Positions 35,441-47,852 of a stretch of 64,000 nt of DNA are shown piece after piece. Within the stretch, counting starts at the first letter, position 1; each line of letters starts with the position of its first letter. Where the stretch lies: the NCBI GenBank assembly GCA_011317545.1, contig WUJK01000005.1, forward strand, positions 2,666,001-2,730,000, in the 5' to 3' direction. This stretch comes from Coniella vitis. Lineage: Eukaryota > Ascomycota > Sordariomycetes > Diaporthales > Schizoparmaceae. Position numbers and translations under genes: made by a program. A model generated the notes under the pieces. It was not told the origin of the DNA and searched no databases. It saw nothing but the letters and a program-made list of their open reading frames with translations.

Positions 35441-36196
35441 CTATAGCCCTGCAACAACAGCAAGACCGATACCGAGCAAGAGCCCACCAGCAGCCTTGGT
35501 GGGAGCCGCTCCGGAGCCAGAGCTGCTTGAGGATGCTTCGCTGCCTGAGGCTGTAGCCGAGCTGGTCGAGTCTGAAGAGCTTGTTTTGGTCGTCGATTTA
35601 GAGCTGGAGCCGCTGGTGCTGGCAACAGTGCTGGCCGCAGACCCCAGAGAAAACGTGGCTGTAGCAGAGCTCACGATACCTTGCTGCCCAGTCAGGGTGA
35701 AGTACAGACTCACGGCCGTATTACTGGGTGCTTGATCAGAGCTGATTGTTGCGCCAGTGGTTGGCGGCGACAGAGTGAGCGCAACTGCGCTAAAGTAGCC
35801 AGCGTAGTCGGTTGTGGGTGTTGCTGCAGCGGTGGATGATAGATAGTCGCAAAGGCTTTGGCTGGCGACGCTGGCCACCGAGTTGTAAAAGGCCTCGTCA
35901 TTCTGGGTGCGCAGACCGTGAAAGTACAGGCAGTCTTGGCAACCTGTCCAGTCCTCAAAGTAGGAGCTGGTGCACATGCACTCGGCCTGGGCGGCGTAGT
36001 CTGCGTCATTGGCCGAGCAGCCTTCCTGAATGCTCACCACCTCGATACAGGGCGGGATGACCGTGTCGGATGTGACGGTGATATTGGGCGAGCATATATC
36101 AGTGGAATAGTCGCGCTTGTAGACGAGTTCGTGGGCAAACGGATCCGAGCCAAGGACTGGAGCGGCTAGTAGGGCGAGAAGGATCTTGGATGCCAT
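35441..36196 (-). CDS. Secreted Cys-rich, Ser/Thr-rich GPI-anchored protein
   Basis: A single exon encoding 251 residues from the ATG at 36196. The start MASKILLALLAAPVLGSD is a signal peptide with likely cleavage after Gly/Ser. The ectodomain has eight cysteines (ICSPN, PPCIEV, EGCSAND, ECMCTSS, GCQDCLY, SLCDY), followed by an STSGSSSKSTTKTSSSDSTS-type region likely O-mannosylated. The C terminus (APTKAAGGLLLGIGLAVVAG) is hydrophobic with a preceding Gly/Ser/Ala site, as expected for a GPI signal. It should sit on the plasma membrane or cell wall. The family is common in ascomycetes but I cannot name a function. Confidence 0.78.
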   Translation of the reverse strand: MASKILLALLAAPVLGSDPFAHELVYKRDYSTDICSPNITVTSDTVIPPCIEVVSIQEGCSANDADYAAQAECMCTSSYFEDWTGCQDCLYFHGLRTQNDEAFYNSVASVASQSLCDYLSSTAAATPTTDYAGYFSAVALTLSPPTTGATISSDQAPSNTAVSLYFTLTGQQGIVSSATATFSLGSAASTVASTSGSSSKSTTKTSSSDSTSSATASGSEASSSSSGSGAAPTKAAGGLLLGIGLAVVAGL

Positions 36197-37239
36197 TGTC
36201 TTGACCACGACTCAAGTGGTGTTGGTGAGAAGAATTCCTACACACGACACCTAAATTGTTCAAAGTGTAGTACTTTTATGGAGCGGCGGGTGTACTCTCA
36301 AGCAATGCTGTAAGACTGCGGAACGTGGTGAGGACGACAATGGAAAGAAAAGGTGAGGGCATCCACAGAAAAAAAAAAAGAATCAAAAGAAATAGGCAAC
36401 GACACCAAAGACGCATGGAGAGGCAATAATGAAAATAAGCACGCAGAAGACGCCAGGAACTCAGACATGTTCCTTCCGCGTTCGCGTCGTTGCATCGTGA
36501 GCTTCTTACCGTGTCTGGCTAGAGAGCGTCAGCCACACCTTCCCGGAAGGGATGGACCGACATGATGACTGCAGCTGCTATTGGCTGTGCTGGAACTGTG
36601 CCTGCTGCTATGCAAACCAAAAGGACAAATGTGGTCCAGAGATACGAACAACATTGATTTTGGCTTAAATATAATCTTAAAGCCGGCGCTTCTGCGCTGT
36701 TTGGTCACAAAGGCTGCTGAAGTGAATGGCCGGCAACGCGAGCCGAGAGATGACAAGGTGAGTCGTATCCTTCCATGGCACGCTCAGACTATTGTATTCC
36801 AGGTAGCGATTCGGCGGCAAACTACTACTCATAGTCTTTGGTTAGGACTTTCCGTGCGACTACTCACCCCGCTATCAAATGACCCTCAATCGAGGATGCT
36901 CAATCGAGGATGCTCAAGCCAAAAGAAGGGGGGGTTGTACTTGTTCTGAATGTCGTGGGACTTGCAGTGCTAATACTATGCTAGCGGGTGCTCACAGCAC
37001 TGACTATGTAGTCCTCTAGCGCGTACTATGTACATGCAGGCATTAACCAGCTGCTGGCGTTGGCGCCTACTACTATGTACGTAGGATGTAAAAGAGCCCG
37101 GGCACTTCCCTTGTGGGGCACGGTTGTTAACATTGTATCACCCAAACCCACCTGTGCAGTTACCGCATTTTCCACAAGTGCAGCCCAAGCAAGCAACGAC
37201 GTCAGTATCCAACATCTTTGACTCCTGTCCAGCATCAAG
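36197..37239. other. Divergent intergenic region, GPI protein to tfb5
   Basis: No gene seen. It contains a 14-base tandem duplication (36885-36917) and two TACTATGTAC half-sites (37024-37033 and 37071-37080), the latter 160 bases upstream of tfb5. Confidence 0.5.
36885..36917. repeat. 14-base tandem duplication
   Basis: CTCAATCGAGGATG is present twice in tandem (36885-36898 and 36899-36912) with five bases of a third copy. Confidence 0.85.
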
Positions 37240-37530
37240 ATGCCACGCGCCATTAGAGGTGAGCGAAAGCTTAACATCCGGTCGTTTTCGTAAGCATAGC
37301 AAACCTAACGTGACACCTTTGGACTTTAAGGTGTGCTCGTCCAGTGCGACGCGTCAATCAAGTCCATCATCGTCAGCATCGACAACGAGCGCAACAACGA
37401 GTTCGTCATTGAAGTCCTCGACGACCAAAACATTGTGGTAAAGGAGACAATGGTGCAAAGACTCAAAGAGCTGCTTGAAGAGAGGCTCAAGAACACTACG
37501 CAACGCGAAGATGTCGACGACTCGGACTGA
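37240..37530 (+). CDS. tfb5: TFIIH subunit Tfb5 (TTDA/p8 homolog)
   Basis: Two exons, 37240-37258 (six codons plus one base) and 37331-37530, give 72 residues, the expected length. Tfb5 stabilises the Tfb2 subunit of TFIIH and stimulates its ATPase in nucleotide excision repair and transcription. The joined start MPRAIRGVLVQCDASIKSII is the family signature, followed by VIEVLDDQNIVVKETMVQRL and KELLEERLKNT. The tiny first exon would be missed by frame-based gene finding; the intron (37259-37330) has GTGAGC and AAG ends, and many fungal Tfb5 genes have an intron near this point. Confidence 0.94.
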
Positions 37531-37801
37531 TAGCCTTGTTCATTTGCATCCCGTTACGACGCCTCGCGCCCAAGACATGCAACCGAGTCTACACAGGTCT
37601 CGCCCTCCTATGCGCGACACACACGAGACTCGGATACAATCTCATCCGCTCAAAGCTTTGAGTACAAGATCACCTACGATGCCTACAAAGCCACGAGGGC
37701 TGGCATTATCCCATCTTCAAGCCCTGAACATCCGTACACTGAGCACGAAAACCACGAGTCTAGAAATATACATGGAAAGCAGTGCGACGGTAGAGCCGTC
37801 T

Positions 37802-38826
37802 CTATAGCTTGCTAAAAGTTGGCTTCCTCTTCTGAATGCCCGACAGTAGGGCCGCTGAAACATCATCAGATTGCAGCATGGCCATGTTCCAAATCGCGGT
37901 ATAACGCAGACCTGTAGTCAGGATACGGATCAGCAATGCTACAATCAAATAAGGGGAGAGACAAAGCAGGACAATGAGAAACCTACTTTCTTCAACAGAG
38001 TGGTCCTTTGCGTGGTTCAGCAGCTCCTTCGTGCCCTGGACAGCCACAGGACTCTTGCTCGCAATGAGCTCTGCCGCCTTGAAGCCAGCCTCGACCGCCT
38101 TGGCCTTGTTCTCGTGTACCTGGCTCACAAAGCCGACCGTCAAAGCCTCCTTGGCGCCAAAGAAGCGCGCCGACAGACACACGTCCTTGACCCAGCTAAA
38201 GTTGCCCACGCACTTTGGCAACCGGCTTAAAGTGCCGATGTCTGCCGCAATGCCAATGTCGACCTCCTTGACGGCAAATTTGGTGTCTGCTGCGCATATC
38301 CGCACATCGCAGCAACTAGACAAGTCAATAGCCAGACCAATGGATATACCGTGGAGAACACATATCACAGCTGTTCTCTCATTGTCAGCTCTCACATCCG
38401 ATCATACGTTCGATACATCCAGAAAGAGCTGGACCCTGAGTAGTACCTACGCTTTTCACATTTCTCCACTGCCGAGATGCAGCCCTGAAACTCGTAAATA
38501 TCCCTTCTCCGCGCTGTAGCCTCTCGCGCAACGTCCACTTTGGCCCCATCTACGCTCCCACTGCCCTGCAACGTGCCCTCGCTGCTTGCGGCCGCCTGGA
38601 CATCCAGCCCGGCTGTGAAGGCGCGCTCACCAGCTCCCGTCAGCACAATGACGCGCACGTCTGGGTCGACGGAGAGCTTGGTGAAAATGCTATTTAGTTC
38701 GAGCCACATGGCGCGGTGGAAGGCATTGAGCTTGGCAGGCCGATTGATTTCAACATGGGCGACGTATTGGGATGGGGAGGTCACATTGTAGTGCTCATAT
38801 TGGGAGTATGCTGTAAGAGAGGCCAT
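37802..38826 (-). CDS. Peroxisomal delta(3,5)-delta(2,4)-dienoyl-CoA isomerase (ECH1-like)
   Basis: Three exons, 38826-38451, 38370-37987 and 37911-37802, give 289 residues. The enzyme belongs to the enoyl-CoA hydratase/isomerase (crotonase) family and shifts double bases of unsaturated fatty acids during beta-oxidation. The stretch AVKEVDIGIAADIGTLSRLP is nearly diagnostic of ECH1. The three acids used by rat ECH1 (D176, E196, D204) have counterparts at D141, E161 and D169 with the same spacing. The oxyanion-hole segments are GERAFTAGLDV and LHGISIGLAID. The protein ends SKL, a type 1 peroxisomal targeting signal. All joins keep frame (EKCEK-PVICVLHG; HSVEE-SLRYTAIWN). Its 3' end faces tfb5. 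Confidence 0.94.
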
Positions 38827-39136
38827 TGTTGTGCTTTTGATGGATTGTACGTATTCAGGGATTAAGATTTCGAGTTGTTGGTGATTGTTGTGGTGATGAG
38901 AAAGGGCTGCCCGCAGCTGGGAAGGTTTGATGATCAGAGCATCGATCAAATGCTGATGTTCTTATTGATGAATCAATCTGAGCAGGTGATTTGAGTCCGA
39001 TAGAATGGATCGTTGGAACTAGTGAGAGGCGTCGGAGACCGCAGGCTTGTAGGGTTGGAGGAATTGCCGAGGCATCTTTTGAAGGGTGGGAGTGAAGTGC
39101 TTGTGCCCTGTCGCCTGTTATGAACCAACAGCATAA

Positions 39137-39152
39137 TACTATGTACATAGTA
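39137..39152. repeat. Perfect 16-base TACTATGTACATAGTA palindrome
   Basis: The complete consensus of the dispersed motif; both 8-base arms match exactly. It lies 311 bases upstream of the dienoyl-CoA isomerase start. Confidence 0.85.
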
Positions 39153-40371
39153 CATATAATTGTAGTCTCGCCTTGCTACGCAATCGCTGTATATTTAGTA
39201 CTGACCGACCAGATGGATTACAGTTGGGAAAGAGTTGATGCGATATGCTAATCCTTATAGAACGTTCCCTTTCCTGTTTCCTTTTTCTCCCTTCTCTTCT
39301 TTTTCCTTTGGCAATGTTGCTTGATGATGGTGATATCTGCTTATCCCGGTAGCCCTCTACATAGTACTATATGGGCGGCACAGTAAAACGGTACGGTCTA
39401 ACACATCACGCAAGCGGCCTTGAGAGCTCTTTGGTGGACAGATAACGTTGAGCCTATTACCGAGCTATGTACAGGGAAGGCAACAGTCACAGCACGGCAG
39501 CGGATGGATGAAACGCCATGAAATGACATTGGAACGCGAACGAGGTGCCAATAGAGAATCAACGGCGGAGAAGAGTACGTCGTCGAGCCGAGTGAACAAA
39601 AAAGTTCGCGCCGGAAGAATCAGTACTTGCTCGAAAGAAAGGAAGTCATGCCCCCAATCAAACCTTGTCGCTCTTGAACAACCCTTTGCATGTTGGAAAC
39701 ACTGAACCGGACGGAGAGAGGGCGACTTTCTGGCGTGGTCTGCCTTTTCTTTCCTTTTTCTTCTCCACAGGTGAGCAATGGGATGCGGGTGCTGGCATTC
39801 CTCCCGTGAGCGCCAACTTCCATTATATGGGGGTGGCGTCAGAGAATGGGAACTGTTTATTTTGTCGGGGGCACGTTTTTGGCTTCTCATAGTGACGGTT
39901 ATTTCATGGCCCTCCTCTTCCTCCGTTACTGGTGGGATAAAATGACTGTCCAAGGTAGATCTTCATTTTTTTTCCTTCTATAAAATATAAATTTGGATGT
40001 CCAGGAAAGAAAAGCATGATAGGGGATTCGACCAAGAGAAGCAAAATCCCGGATCGTGACTTTTACAGGCAGACACAAACTTATAACTTGTGCCTCTTTA
40101 TAACAGCATTGCTTTTTCACTACGCATTTTGTCTGAGGGAAAATATTTCCATTCCACCACTAAAGTTCGTGACGCGCGGCGAACGGCGGGCGGGCATACG
40201 GGCGGGTTGCACGCCCCCAACCACACAAGGCTCACTCGTGCCAATATGAGCAGGCAAACCCCACCTGGCCTGTAAGATGTAAAGGTTCTGTTGCAATCAG
40301 TATCAGTAGCAGTGCTTAGCGAGGTGGTGAGGATGCAGGTTTCGGCCGTAAAGCCGTCCAGCACCCTTGTA

Positions 40372-40441
40372 TACTATGTATAGCATAGTACATAGTACTA
40401 CAAAAGGTACTAAGCAGCAGGTAGCTATTATGTACATAGTA
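40372..40441. repeat. Cluster of three TACTATGTA/TACATAGTA half-sites
   Basis: TACTATGTA at 40372-40380, TACATAGTA at 40389-40397 (within a CATAGTACATAGTAC repeat) and TACATAGTA at 40433-40441. The first two are inverted with a short spacer. Confidence 0.8.
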
Positions 40442-42463
40442 GCACAGTTGGACCTGCATGTGCATTGCATGGCTTCATCCAGATGGCACCATGGGAGGCC
40501 ACTTGTAGAAAGTCTCTGGACACTTTGTTTCGGCAACGGCACAAACGGGGTGCTCTCCTCCGCAAAGACGCTCCACGCCCGCGCAATGCGAGAGGGAGAG
40601 AGCAAGGGCAGCCTCACATGGTACAGTGATGGCTTTTGTGCGTCCCAGTGATAGTCGTACATAGCTGGGTGCCGGAGGAGCAAGTTACATACGCAGGAAG
40701 CAGCCAATTGAATGGTGGAAGCGGTGCCTCTTTTTCTTTTTGTGTAACCGAGCCTCCCCTTGTGTGTGTGTGTGTGTTTTCCACATCCTTTTACCCATTG
40801 CCACTTTGTCCCACTTTTTTTGGGGAGTGCTGTGTGGTTGGCAGATTACTATGACTTTGAGCTGGCCAGTAGTTGTCTCTGAGGCCTCTTTTTTCGATTG
40901 GTATTTCGCCCAAACTGTCTTGCTTTTTTTTTTTTTTTGCGTAGTCAATTCGGATCCTACTATGTACCGGGTATTGCCAAAGGGCAATAGCAACCCCGCT
41001 CTTTCTGCGCGTGCTGTATTTGTCAAAGCAGAAGAAAAAGCGCTTTCAGGTATATTCAGTCCCCGACAGAATCGGACACTTTTCTTGCTTCTGCTCCATT
41101 CCCTGGTTGACAGCCAGCTAGAAAAAAATAAAGCAAGAGAAAGCCTGAGAGATAAATAAAGGAAGAAAGAAGAAAAAGGCAGACCTACTAAACTCGGAAC
41201 GGCTAAAAAAGGACGGGGTTAGAGAGGGAAAAAAAAAAAGGACTTTACGTCTCGGTAACCGTAACGCCTTCGTGGTTCTTCTTTAGCATTCCTCGGGGCG
41301 CGTTGCAAGCTCCTAATCCAGGGATTTGCCAGCGGCTCCACAGGGCCTTCCACAGTGCCGTGTCCAGGTGCCACAGCGCTCATCGCCAGCGGGGAGGGGG
41401 GCAAAGGACCTCCTGGAAAGGGAAAGGGAAAGCAAGCAAGCATTGAGCCATTCTATTCTCGGCCCCCATCGTCAATTTGCGACAGGCGCTTCTTTTTTGT
41501 CCAGTGCCTGACGTGAGCTTATCACAATTGCCTCTTGACTCTGGGCCTGGAGCTGAGCCGCCCAACTCAGCCTCTCGAACCACCAAAACAATTCTTTTCT
41601 TCTTCTTCCCTTTCGTCTTCTTCTTCCTCTGCTCCCTCTCTACTCGCCCACCTCATTGGCACCCGCCGTCAGCGCTAATATCTATGCTTTGGACCCTGAC
41701 CTGGATCGGGCCCGAGTAGCAGCAGTAATTCAGGTCCTAATCTCGTTCCACTTTCGGCGACGTTACGGCAAACAGCCCCGGCGATCAGTGCCCGCGCCTT
41801 TGATCATTTCTTTTGCCTGGCACGCTTGGCTGCTGGCTTGGGCCCTGGGCTCCTGCTCTGGTTCTGCACGCTCACACGCCCTGACGCCCTGGCCTTTCTG
41901 CCGCAGCGACCCCATCCCATTCGAGCCGGCCCTTTCCTGCGATTCCTCCGTCCTCGTCGCCGTTACCCAGAGAAGCTGCTCCTCTGCACCCAACACCACC
42001 CACCTCATCGTCTTCGCGCCCTTTCAGCCCCTTCGACTGCGCATAGCCTGCGGTTAGCAGACGCTCTGACTAGCTCTTGGGCTCTCGTCTTCTTTCCGAC
42101 AAGCACACGCCCCTCTTCATCCCACACGCTGCCTCCAACTCGCACTCTTGCGCCCAGCGACGCCAGCCGCGCAGTCTAGGCACTAGGCACGTTCGCAACT
42201 TTGACTCTTGGAGCCAGCATCGCCAGATTGCATCTACACATGTCTTGCTACCACTAGACAGCTATCGGTCGTTTTCCTCTGCTCCACCACCCCTCGGCCC
42301 GATCCTGCTCCCTCCGACTCGTCCTCTCCACCTCGCTACCCTCCTCCCTGCCTCTCCGTGCGCCTGCTTCCCATCTACCTACAACAGCGGCCTGGTGCGG
42401 CGTCGTTGTGTGTTTGCAAAGGCGTGAGGCGCGCAACCACGCAATCCCAACCCACACGGCACC

Positions 42464-45400
42464 ATGGGAGCCCCAGGAGCAGCTAGGCCAGAGGTGGGCG
42501 ATTTGTTGTTGGTCATTCGTAAGTCACCAATGCCCCCAGCCAATGCAACTATCCCACTTGGTGAGATGAGCTGTGGATTCCCGCGCTGGACCGCCCCTAC
42601 CATCCGCTCAGGCATTGGCTGCGCTGCCCGCAGCCCTCGTCCAAGTCCTCGTCATGTGCTCCTCCCCGCGAATCCGCGCGCAAGCCAGACCTGAGACGCT
42701 GGCCAGGCGCCCAGTCCCCGTGGGTGTGCGCTGGTCCAGTGTCCGTCTTGGTTCTCATCTACAAGGGCAATCTACACGGCTTTGTCGTCGGCCTGACAAA
42801 GACCTCTCGACCACAACGCGCTTCCCACCATACGGTTCTAGAGGCTAACCTTTTTTTTTGTTTCTTGCCATGTCTTTTAGATGACTTTACCGCACGAAGT
42901 TCCGACGAATTGACGCTCGCCAAAGGAGACCGCGTCCAGCTGATCGAAAGGGACGATGAATTTGGCGACGGCTGGTTTTTAGGCAAGCACCTGGTCAACG
43001 GAAACAGCGGTCTTTTCCCAGAAGGTACGCCAAGCTGCTGTCCATCAACGGCACTAGTAGAGCTCGACTCGACCTAGCTAGCTTGTGAAAGCTGGATCGT
43101 CCTCGGTCCTTTGCAACCCCTGTGCTGCTGCCCATCTCATTTCAATCCTGGCTGCCGCGTTGGGCTATCTATACTAACCCTAAGCCACTGTCTGTAGTCT
43201 ATACGCGCCCGGCACCCAAGGGTCCTTCGACCGCAGCTGCCACCGCGCCCATCGCAAAACCGACTCCTGACAAACAAGCCGAAGTTCAGAGTGCTCCGCA
43301 AACACAGCCCATACCTATTGCTAGCTCCTCTGAGCAGAGGCAGGCTTCGTCCTCGACCCCGGCGCAACCGAGTCCCGATTTCTCGTCCTTGGTATCCGGC
43401 AGTGCCCCCAACATTGCCAGCATAAGAGACTCTCAGGCATCCTCCAGCATTGGCTACCCCGTACTCCACGAGACACTCAACGTTATTGACGAACACATCG
43501 ACGACTTGCGTTTGGGCCCGGGCAATGGCAGCTCGCACATCATCAACGATTCCGGCAGTGAATACAGTTCGCACATAGGCCACAGGCTGTCTTACATACA
43601 AGGCGAAGAGACAGACGAAGAGGAGGGCGCACACTCTCGGCTCGAGGTCGAGGCTTGGACCCCTGACCAAGTCGCCGAGTACCTCTTTACGTCTGGCGTG
43701 GAGAAGCACCACTGTGAAGTGTTTCGAGACCAAGAGATTTCGGGCGAAGTGCTTCTAGGCATGGACCAAACATCGCTTTTCATCAAGGCCTTTGACCTTG
43801 GCCCTGTGGGGAGGCGCTTGAAAACGTGGCAAAAAATCAAGTCTCTTCAAGACGAGGTCAACGGGCTCAGTTTCTCCCGGCGAGCAACGCAGGCATTTGG
43901 GAGCGAAGCGGGCTCTGAAAACGTGCGGCGGACAAGGAGTAGAAACAACACAGTGACTGGCTCCATCAGCAAGCTGCCGCCCATCGACGATAGGCCCATG
44001 TCGCAACACAAGCAGCGGTCGATTGCTTCGACGCCCAAGCTCGAACCCACTGGCATTCCTGACTCGCCTGGGCAACAAAGGATGCTAGACAGCCCATCCC
44101 GAGCAAACCACGAGAAGCGACCATCTGCGGCGTCGATTCGTGATTTACACCACTCTAGGCGGCATTCATCCACCGACTTCCGACTTACAGGCACAACGAT
44201 TGGCAACGTCTCTAGCTCTACTCCAAAACTGATTTCTAGTGGAACCTTCCCCTTAGCGGAGCAGGCGCACAGGAAGCAGCCATCCTTTGACCGCAACTGG
44301 ACGCTCGGAAACGCATCTGCAACAGCTAGGCCCAACTCCGGATCGCGGCGGCTTTCTGGCGCTGGCTTCCTGTCTCCTGAAGCCGAGTTGCAGGACTCTG
44401 CTGTTGACCTTGACCGTGGCTACTTTTCGAGCGCAGAAGGCGGCAAACCTAGGAATGTGCTCAAGAAGCGTGACAGTATCGCCTCTCAAAGTCGCACGAG
44501 CTACACGGAAGAACAGAGAATGAGGACCGCGACTGCTACAGCGCGCCATTCGAGATTTGGCAGCTTTAGCTCCAGTCGGGGAGAGCCACTTTCCCCAGCA
44601 GCGCAAAAGTATTACGGTTCGGCAGCTGGTAACAACCCAAGAAGGACACTCTCGACGCACACAAACGACTCGCTACGGCCTGTACCACCTAGCAAAGACT
44701 TGCCCCCAACAGTCACCAAATTGGACAACACGTCTGCCGATAACCTCATGGTATCCCCGTTGACGCCCGCTTCACCAGGCAAAACGCAGAGTGTCACCTC
44801 GGAATTCTTGAAAAATCCACTCAAGGTTCCTGGATTACGGGCCATATCTGATGCAGTAACGGGGTCGGAGCGAGCCAAAATCGCGCCTTCAATCGACTCG
44901 CCTCTCAGAGACTCGCCTATGCAGTCACCCTCTAGGACAGGGTCGAGCACCCCAAGCATCAGGCCGAGCTTTGAAACGGACTCGCCTGACGCGACCAAGA
45001 GCCCCAGCACAATGGGCACTGTTGCAAGCAAAGGCAGTAAAAAGAAGGGCAAGAAGGAGACGAGTGCCTACACACGCGGATTGCTCAAGATGACGCCGCG
45101 CGAGGCTATGGTGGATGCCGACTACAGCGGCTGGATGAAGAAGAAGAGCAACACACTTATGACGACATGGAAGCCACGACTTTTTGTTCTCAAGGGCAGG
45201 CGCTTGGCATATTACTATTCGGAGGATGATGAGCAGGAAAAGGGCCTCATTGATATTTCATTCCACAGAGTCCTGCCAGCAGACAATGAACGGCTGACAG
45301 GACTGCACGCAACCCTTACTGGCGCGGGCAACACGCCCACCATTCCCGCCAATACAACCGTCCCGACACTTGCTGACACACAAGCCAGCAACGACGTCAC

Positions 45401-45872
45401 ACCCGAGCCTGACTCCATCTTCATCTTCAAGCTCGTGCCTCCCCGGGCCGGTCTGTCGCGGGCCGTCAACTTTACGAAACCGACTGTGCATTACTTTGCG
45501 GTTCCCAACATTAAGCAGGGTAGATTGTGGATGGCAGCCCTTATGAAGGCGACTATTGATCGCGACGATACTCAGCCGATTGTGACAAGCTACCAGCAAA
45601 AGACGATTTCCCTAGCCAAGGCCCGCCAGATGCGCCACCGCCCCCCTGCGCTCATGAACCTCGATGAAAAGGTGGAGGCTGGTGACGGACAGCCCAAGAC
45701 GGATGGTGACAATGACCGCGACGATGACGGTCTCGCAATCTACAATGATGCTAGAGAAGATAGCGCTGTTTCGGGGCTCGAGAAGCTCGGTATGTCGAAG
45801 TTTGGTAGCGGAGCGAGGAAGGAGTACGAGAATGGGGATGTCCCAGCGGGAAATCTGCCAATGAGTGCATAA
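42464..45872 (+). CDS. Boi1/Boi2-type polarity scaffold with SH3, SAM and PH domains
   Basis: Three exons, 42464-42518, 42881-43024 and 43198-45872, give 957 residues. Boi proteins bind Bem1, Cdc42 and the exocyst at sites of polarised growth. The SH3 domain (residues about 14-67) is assembled across both introns: LLVI-HDFTARSSDELTLAKGD, then DGWFLGKHLVNGNSGLFPE-VYTR. The SAM domain lies near 217-285 (EAWTPDQVAEYLFTSGVEKH, LGPVGRRLKTWQKIKSL). The PH domain is near 708-852 (YSGWMKKKSNTLMTTWKPRL, FVLKGRRLAYYYSEDDE, WMAALMKATID). The linkers are long, Ser-rich and contain many SP sites, likely disordered and phosphorylated. Domain order SH3-SAM-PH is that of Boi, not of other SH3 scaffolds. A long pyrimidine-rich leader precedes the ATG. 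Confidence 0.93.
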
Positions 45873-46804
45873 TTATTTTTGGTGGTGTCGGCTGTGGCAG
45901 CGGCGGCTGTCTTGAGAATTCTTTGTAAATTCACCAAGCGAACGATGACGACTTTGGTAGGGATCAAGACAGATCGGGTGGCCATATTGATGTTGCTCGA
46001 AACAGACGTGAAGGGAAAGGAGAGGACAAACAAGTGGTCTACAAACATTTCCCCCTTTGGCGCATTGAAGAACTGTATACCCCGATTTTATTCTTCTATT
46101 TTATTGACACCTATTAATTGACAGAACTTGATGAAAAATATACCCCTTTATTTTAATATGATGGTTGGTTTCTCTTGGGGACATTGTACAAGTTGGTGAC
46201 TTGTGTGTATCGAGGTCGGTAGTATCTGCAGATCACCTGCTGCAGATGTATATGGGGATGTTGAGCGAGTATATGTATAAGCTTTCACTGTTTTGATTGG
46301 TATAATCATTAGTGTTATGGTTGTAAGGAGTGGTAGGAGACTATTGAACATATTGATCATGGTGGCCTGTCTGTCCGGCTTCTATCAATTGCTGTCTTTT
46401 GCTACTGGTACATGTTGCAGCTAAGGGCCCCTGCGTGCTCGCTGCACCGAGCGGGTCAAGGCATACAGATAGATCACTCCTCCTTTACAAAAGTATCCCC
46501 GCTCTCGCATACATCATCCAGCCCGAATTTGCACACTCTGTAACCGGGGGAAACTTTCGTACTTGTCTCATATTAAATCTATGTATTCGTCATCTTGTCT
46601 ATCTACAACAACCTTAACCACTTGAGATGAGAAGCTTATGTTGATCCCATTTCCATCTCGTCTGTCCTGATTGTGTTGTGAAACACACACCAAAGCCCGT
46701 CACGGCCATCGATGCTTGTCGACAGTCCATTCCATCTAAACGCTCGATTTATATATATATATATTTATATTTATATTTGCATATATTGACACTTTGTCGA
46801 CAAG
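45873..46804. other. Intergenic, AT-rich
   Basis: No gene seen. Bases 46749-46790 are a TA-rich run ending 14 bases before the next ATG, probably promoter or leader of the NTF2-like gene. Confidence 0.5.
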
Positions 46805-47422
46805 ATGACGGCCATTGACCTCGAGAAAGCCACGCACACCGCCCAGGTCGCGGCCCTCAAGAGCCTCATTGGGTATTTCTTCGACGCTATCAACGCGTCG
46901 GATCCCAAGGGGCTCCAAAAGTTGTTTTACCCTGGCGCGCGCGTGGGCATCTTGAAGCAGGAGCCGCCTCGTGCACCAGCAGCCGAGGGTGAGGAAGCGC
47001 CATTGGCCACCGCTACCGTCACCAGCAGCGAGAAAGGCAATGCAACAGGGCCCGAGAAACTCGTCGTCGTCATTCGCACAGACATTGAAACATTTGTCAA
47101 ACTCCTCGAAGATGGAGAAAAGAAGCGCCGCGAAGGTGGTGGTGGTGGTGGCGAGGGGGGAAAGAAAGGGGGCCCCGATGTGATTCGCGAGGTGCCTGAT
47201 CTGGACAAGACCGAGGTGCGGACGGATGGGTTGTTCGCGACGGCGTGGTGTCCGTTTCGGGTGTACTTTGATGGCGTGTTGCACCATTACGGGACGTTTG
47301 TGTTTACCTTTGGGTATGTGCAACTGGATGCCGGGGTGGACAGCTGGATCTGGAGGATTGAGGGGCTTACGCAGAGTTATCGGCGGACCATTGGGTGGGA
47401 GGGTGCGAGAGAGGAACTCTGA
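46805..47422 (+). CDS. NTF2-like/SnoaL-like fold protein of unknown function
   Basis: A single exon of 205 residues. It begins with a helical segment (ALKSLIGYFFDAINASDPKG) followed by LQKLFYPGARVGI, then strands rich in aromatic residues (TAWCPFRVYFDGVLHHYGTF, VFTFGYVQLDAG, WIWRIEGLTQSYRRTIGW), the pattern of the cone-shaped NTF2-like superfamily. A variable charged loop interrupts the core (residues about 105-122, EKKRREGGGGGGEGGKKGG). No signal peptide. Members range from polyketide cyclases to proteins without catalysis; no active-site set can be assigned, so I give only the fold. Confidence 0.68.
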   Translation: MTAIDLEKATHTAQVAALKSLIGYFFDAINASDPKGLQKLFYPGARVGILKQEPPRAPAAEGEEAPLATATVTSSEKGNATGPEKLVVVIRTDIETFVKLLEDGEKKRREGGGGGGEGGKKGGPDVIREVPDLDKTEVRTDGLFATAWCPFRVYFDGVLHHYGTFVFTFGYVQLDAGVDSWIWRIEGLTQSYRRTIGWEGAREEL

Positions 47423-47852
47423 CAGGGTGCATGGCTGGGGATGGCGATGAGAAGTGGTGTTGATAATGCTGGGGTCGATTAATTTGGTGTTTTCGAGGTA
47501 TTTTGGCGTGATGTTTTCGCGCTACGCGTTTGGGCCAAGTCATACGTCTGTCCAAGGTAGCTGCTTACAGATGAATGACAGTCCTTATGTTCACTTGACT
47601 TGATAAGCTTGGGGATGTCAATGAACTATTTCGTCTCTAAATTCACAGAATGGCATATCTGATGTTGTGTGCCAGGTGTTGATGTCATGGTCAAGCAGCT
47701 ACGCAACCCTAACCCCCTTTTATTCACCGATACTATGTATAACACCAAGTACCCAAGTACATCTCATAAACATCCGAAATATTTGTCCATCCTTCTCGCC
47801 GTCGCCGTTGCCCGTCGCCATAGCCCGTCGATGCCGCAAGACAATCGACGCC
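47423..47852. other. Intergenic with upstream frame of the Zn2Cys6 gene
   Basis: 430 bases without a main gene. One TACTATGTA half-site lies at 47731-47739. A 14-codon upstream frame begins at 47831 and overlaps the main start (see the next feature). Confidence 0.5.

Larger units (their letters stand above)
38827..42463. other. 3.6-kb intergenic region upstream of the Boi gene
   Basis: No gene supported. It contains the only complete TACTATGTACATAGTA palindrome (39137-39152) and a cluster of half-sites at 40372-40441, a T run at 40924-40938 and GT repeats near 40760. Bases 41500-42463 are strongly pyrimidine-rich, as in long leaders of polarity genes in filamentous fungi; they probably form the promoter and 5' UTR of the SH3/SAM/PH gene. 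Confidence 0.5.
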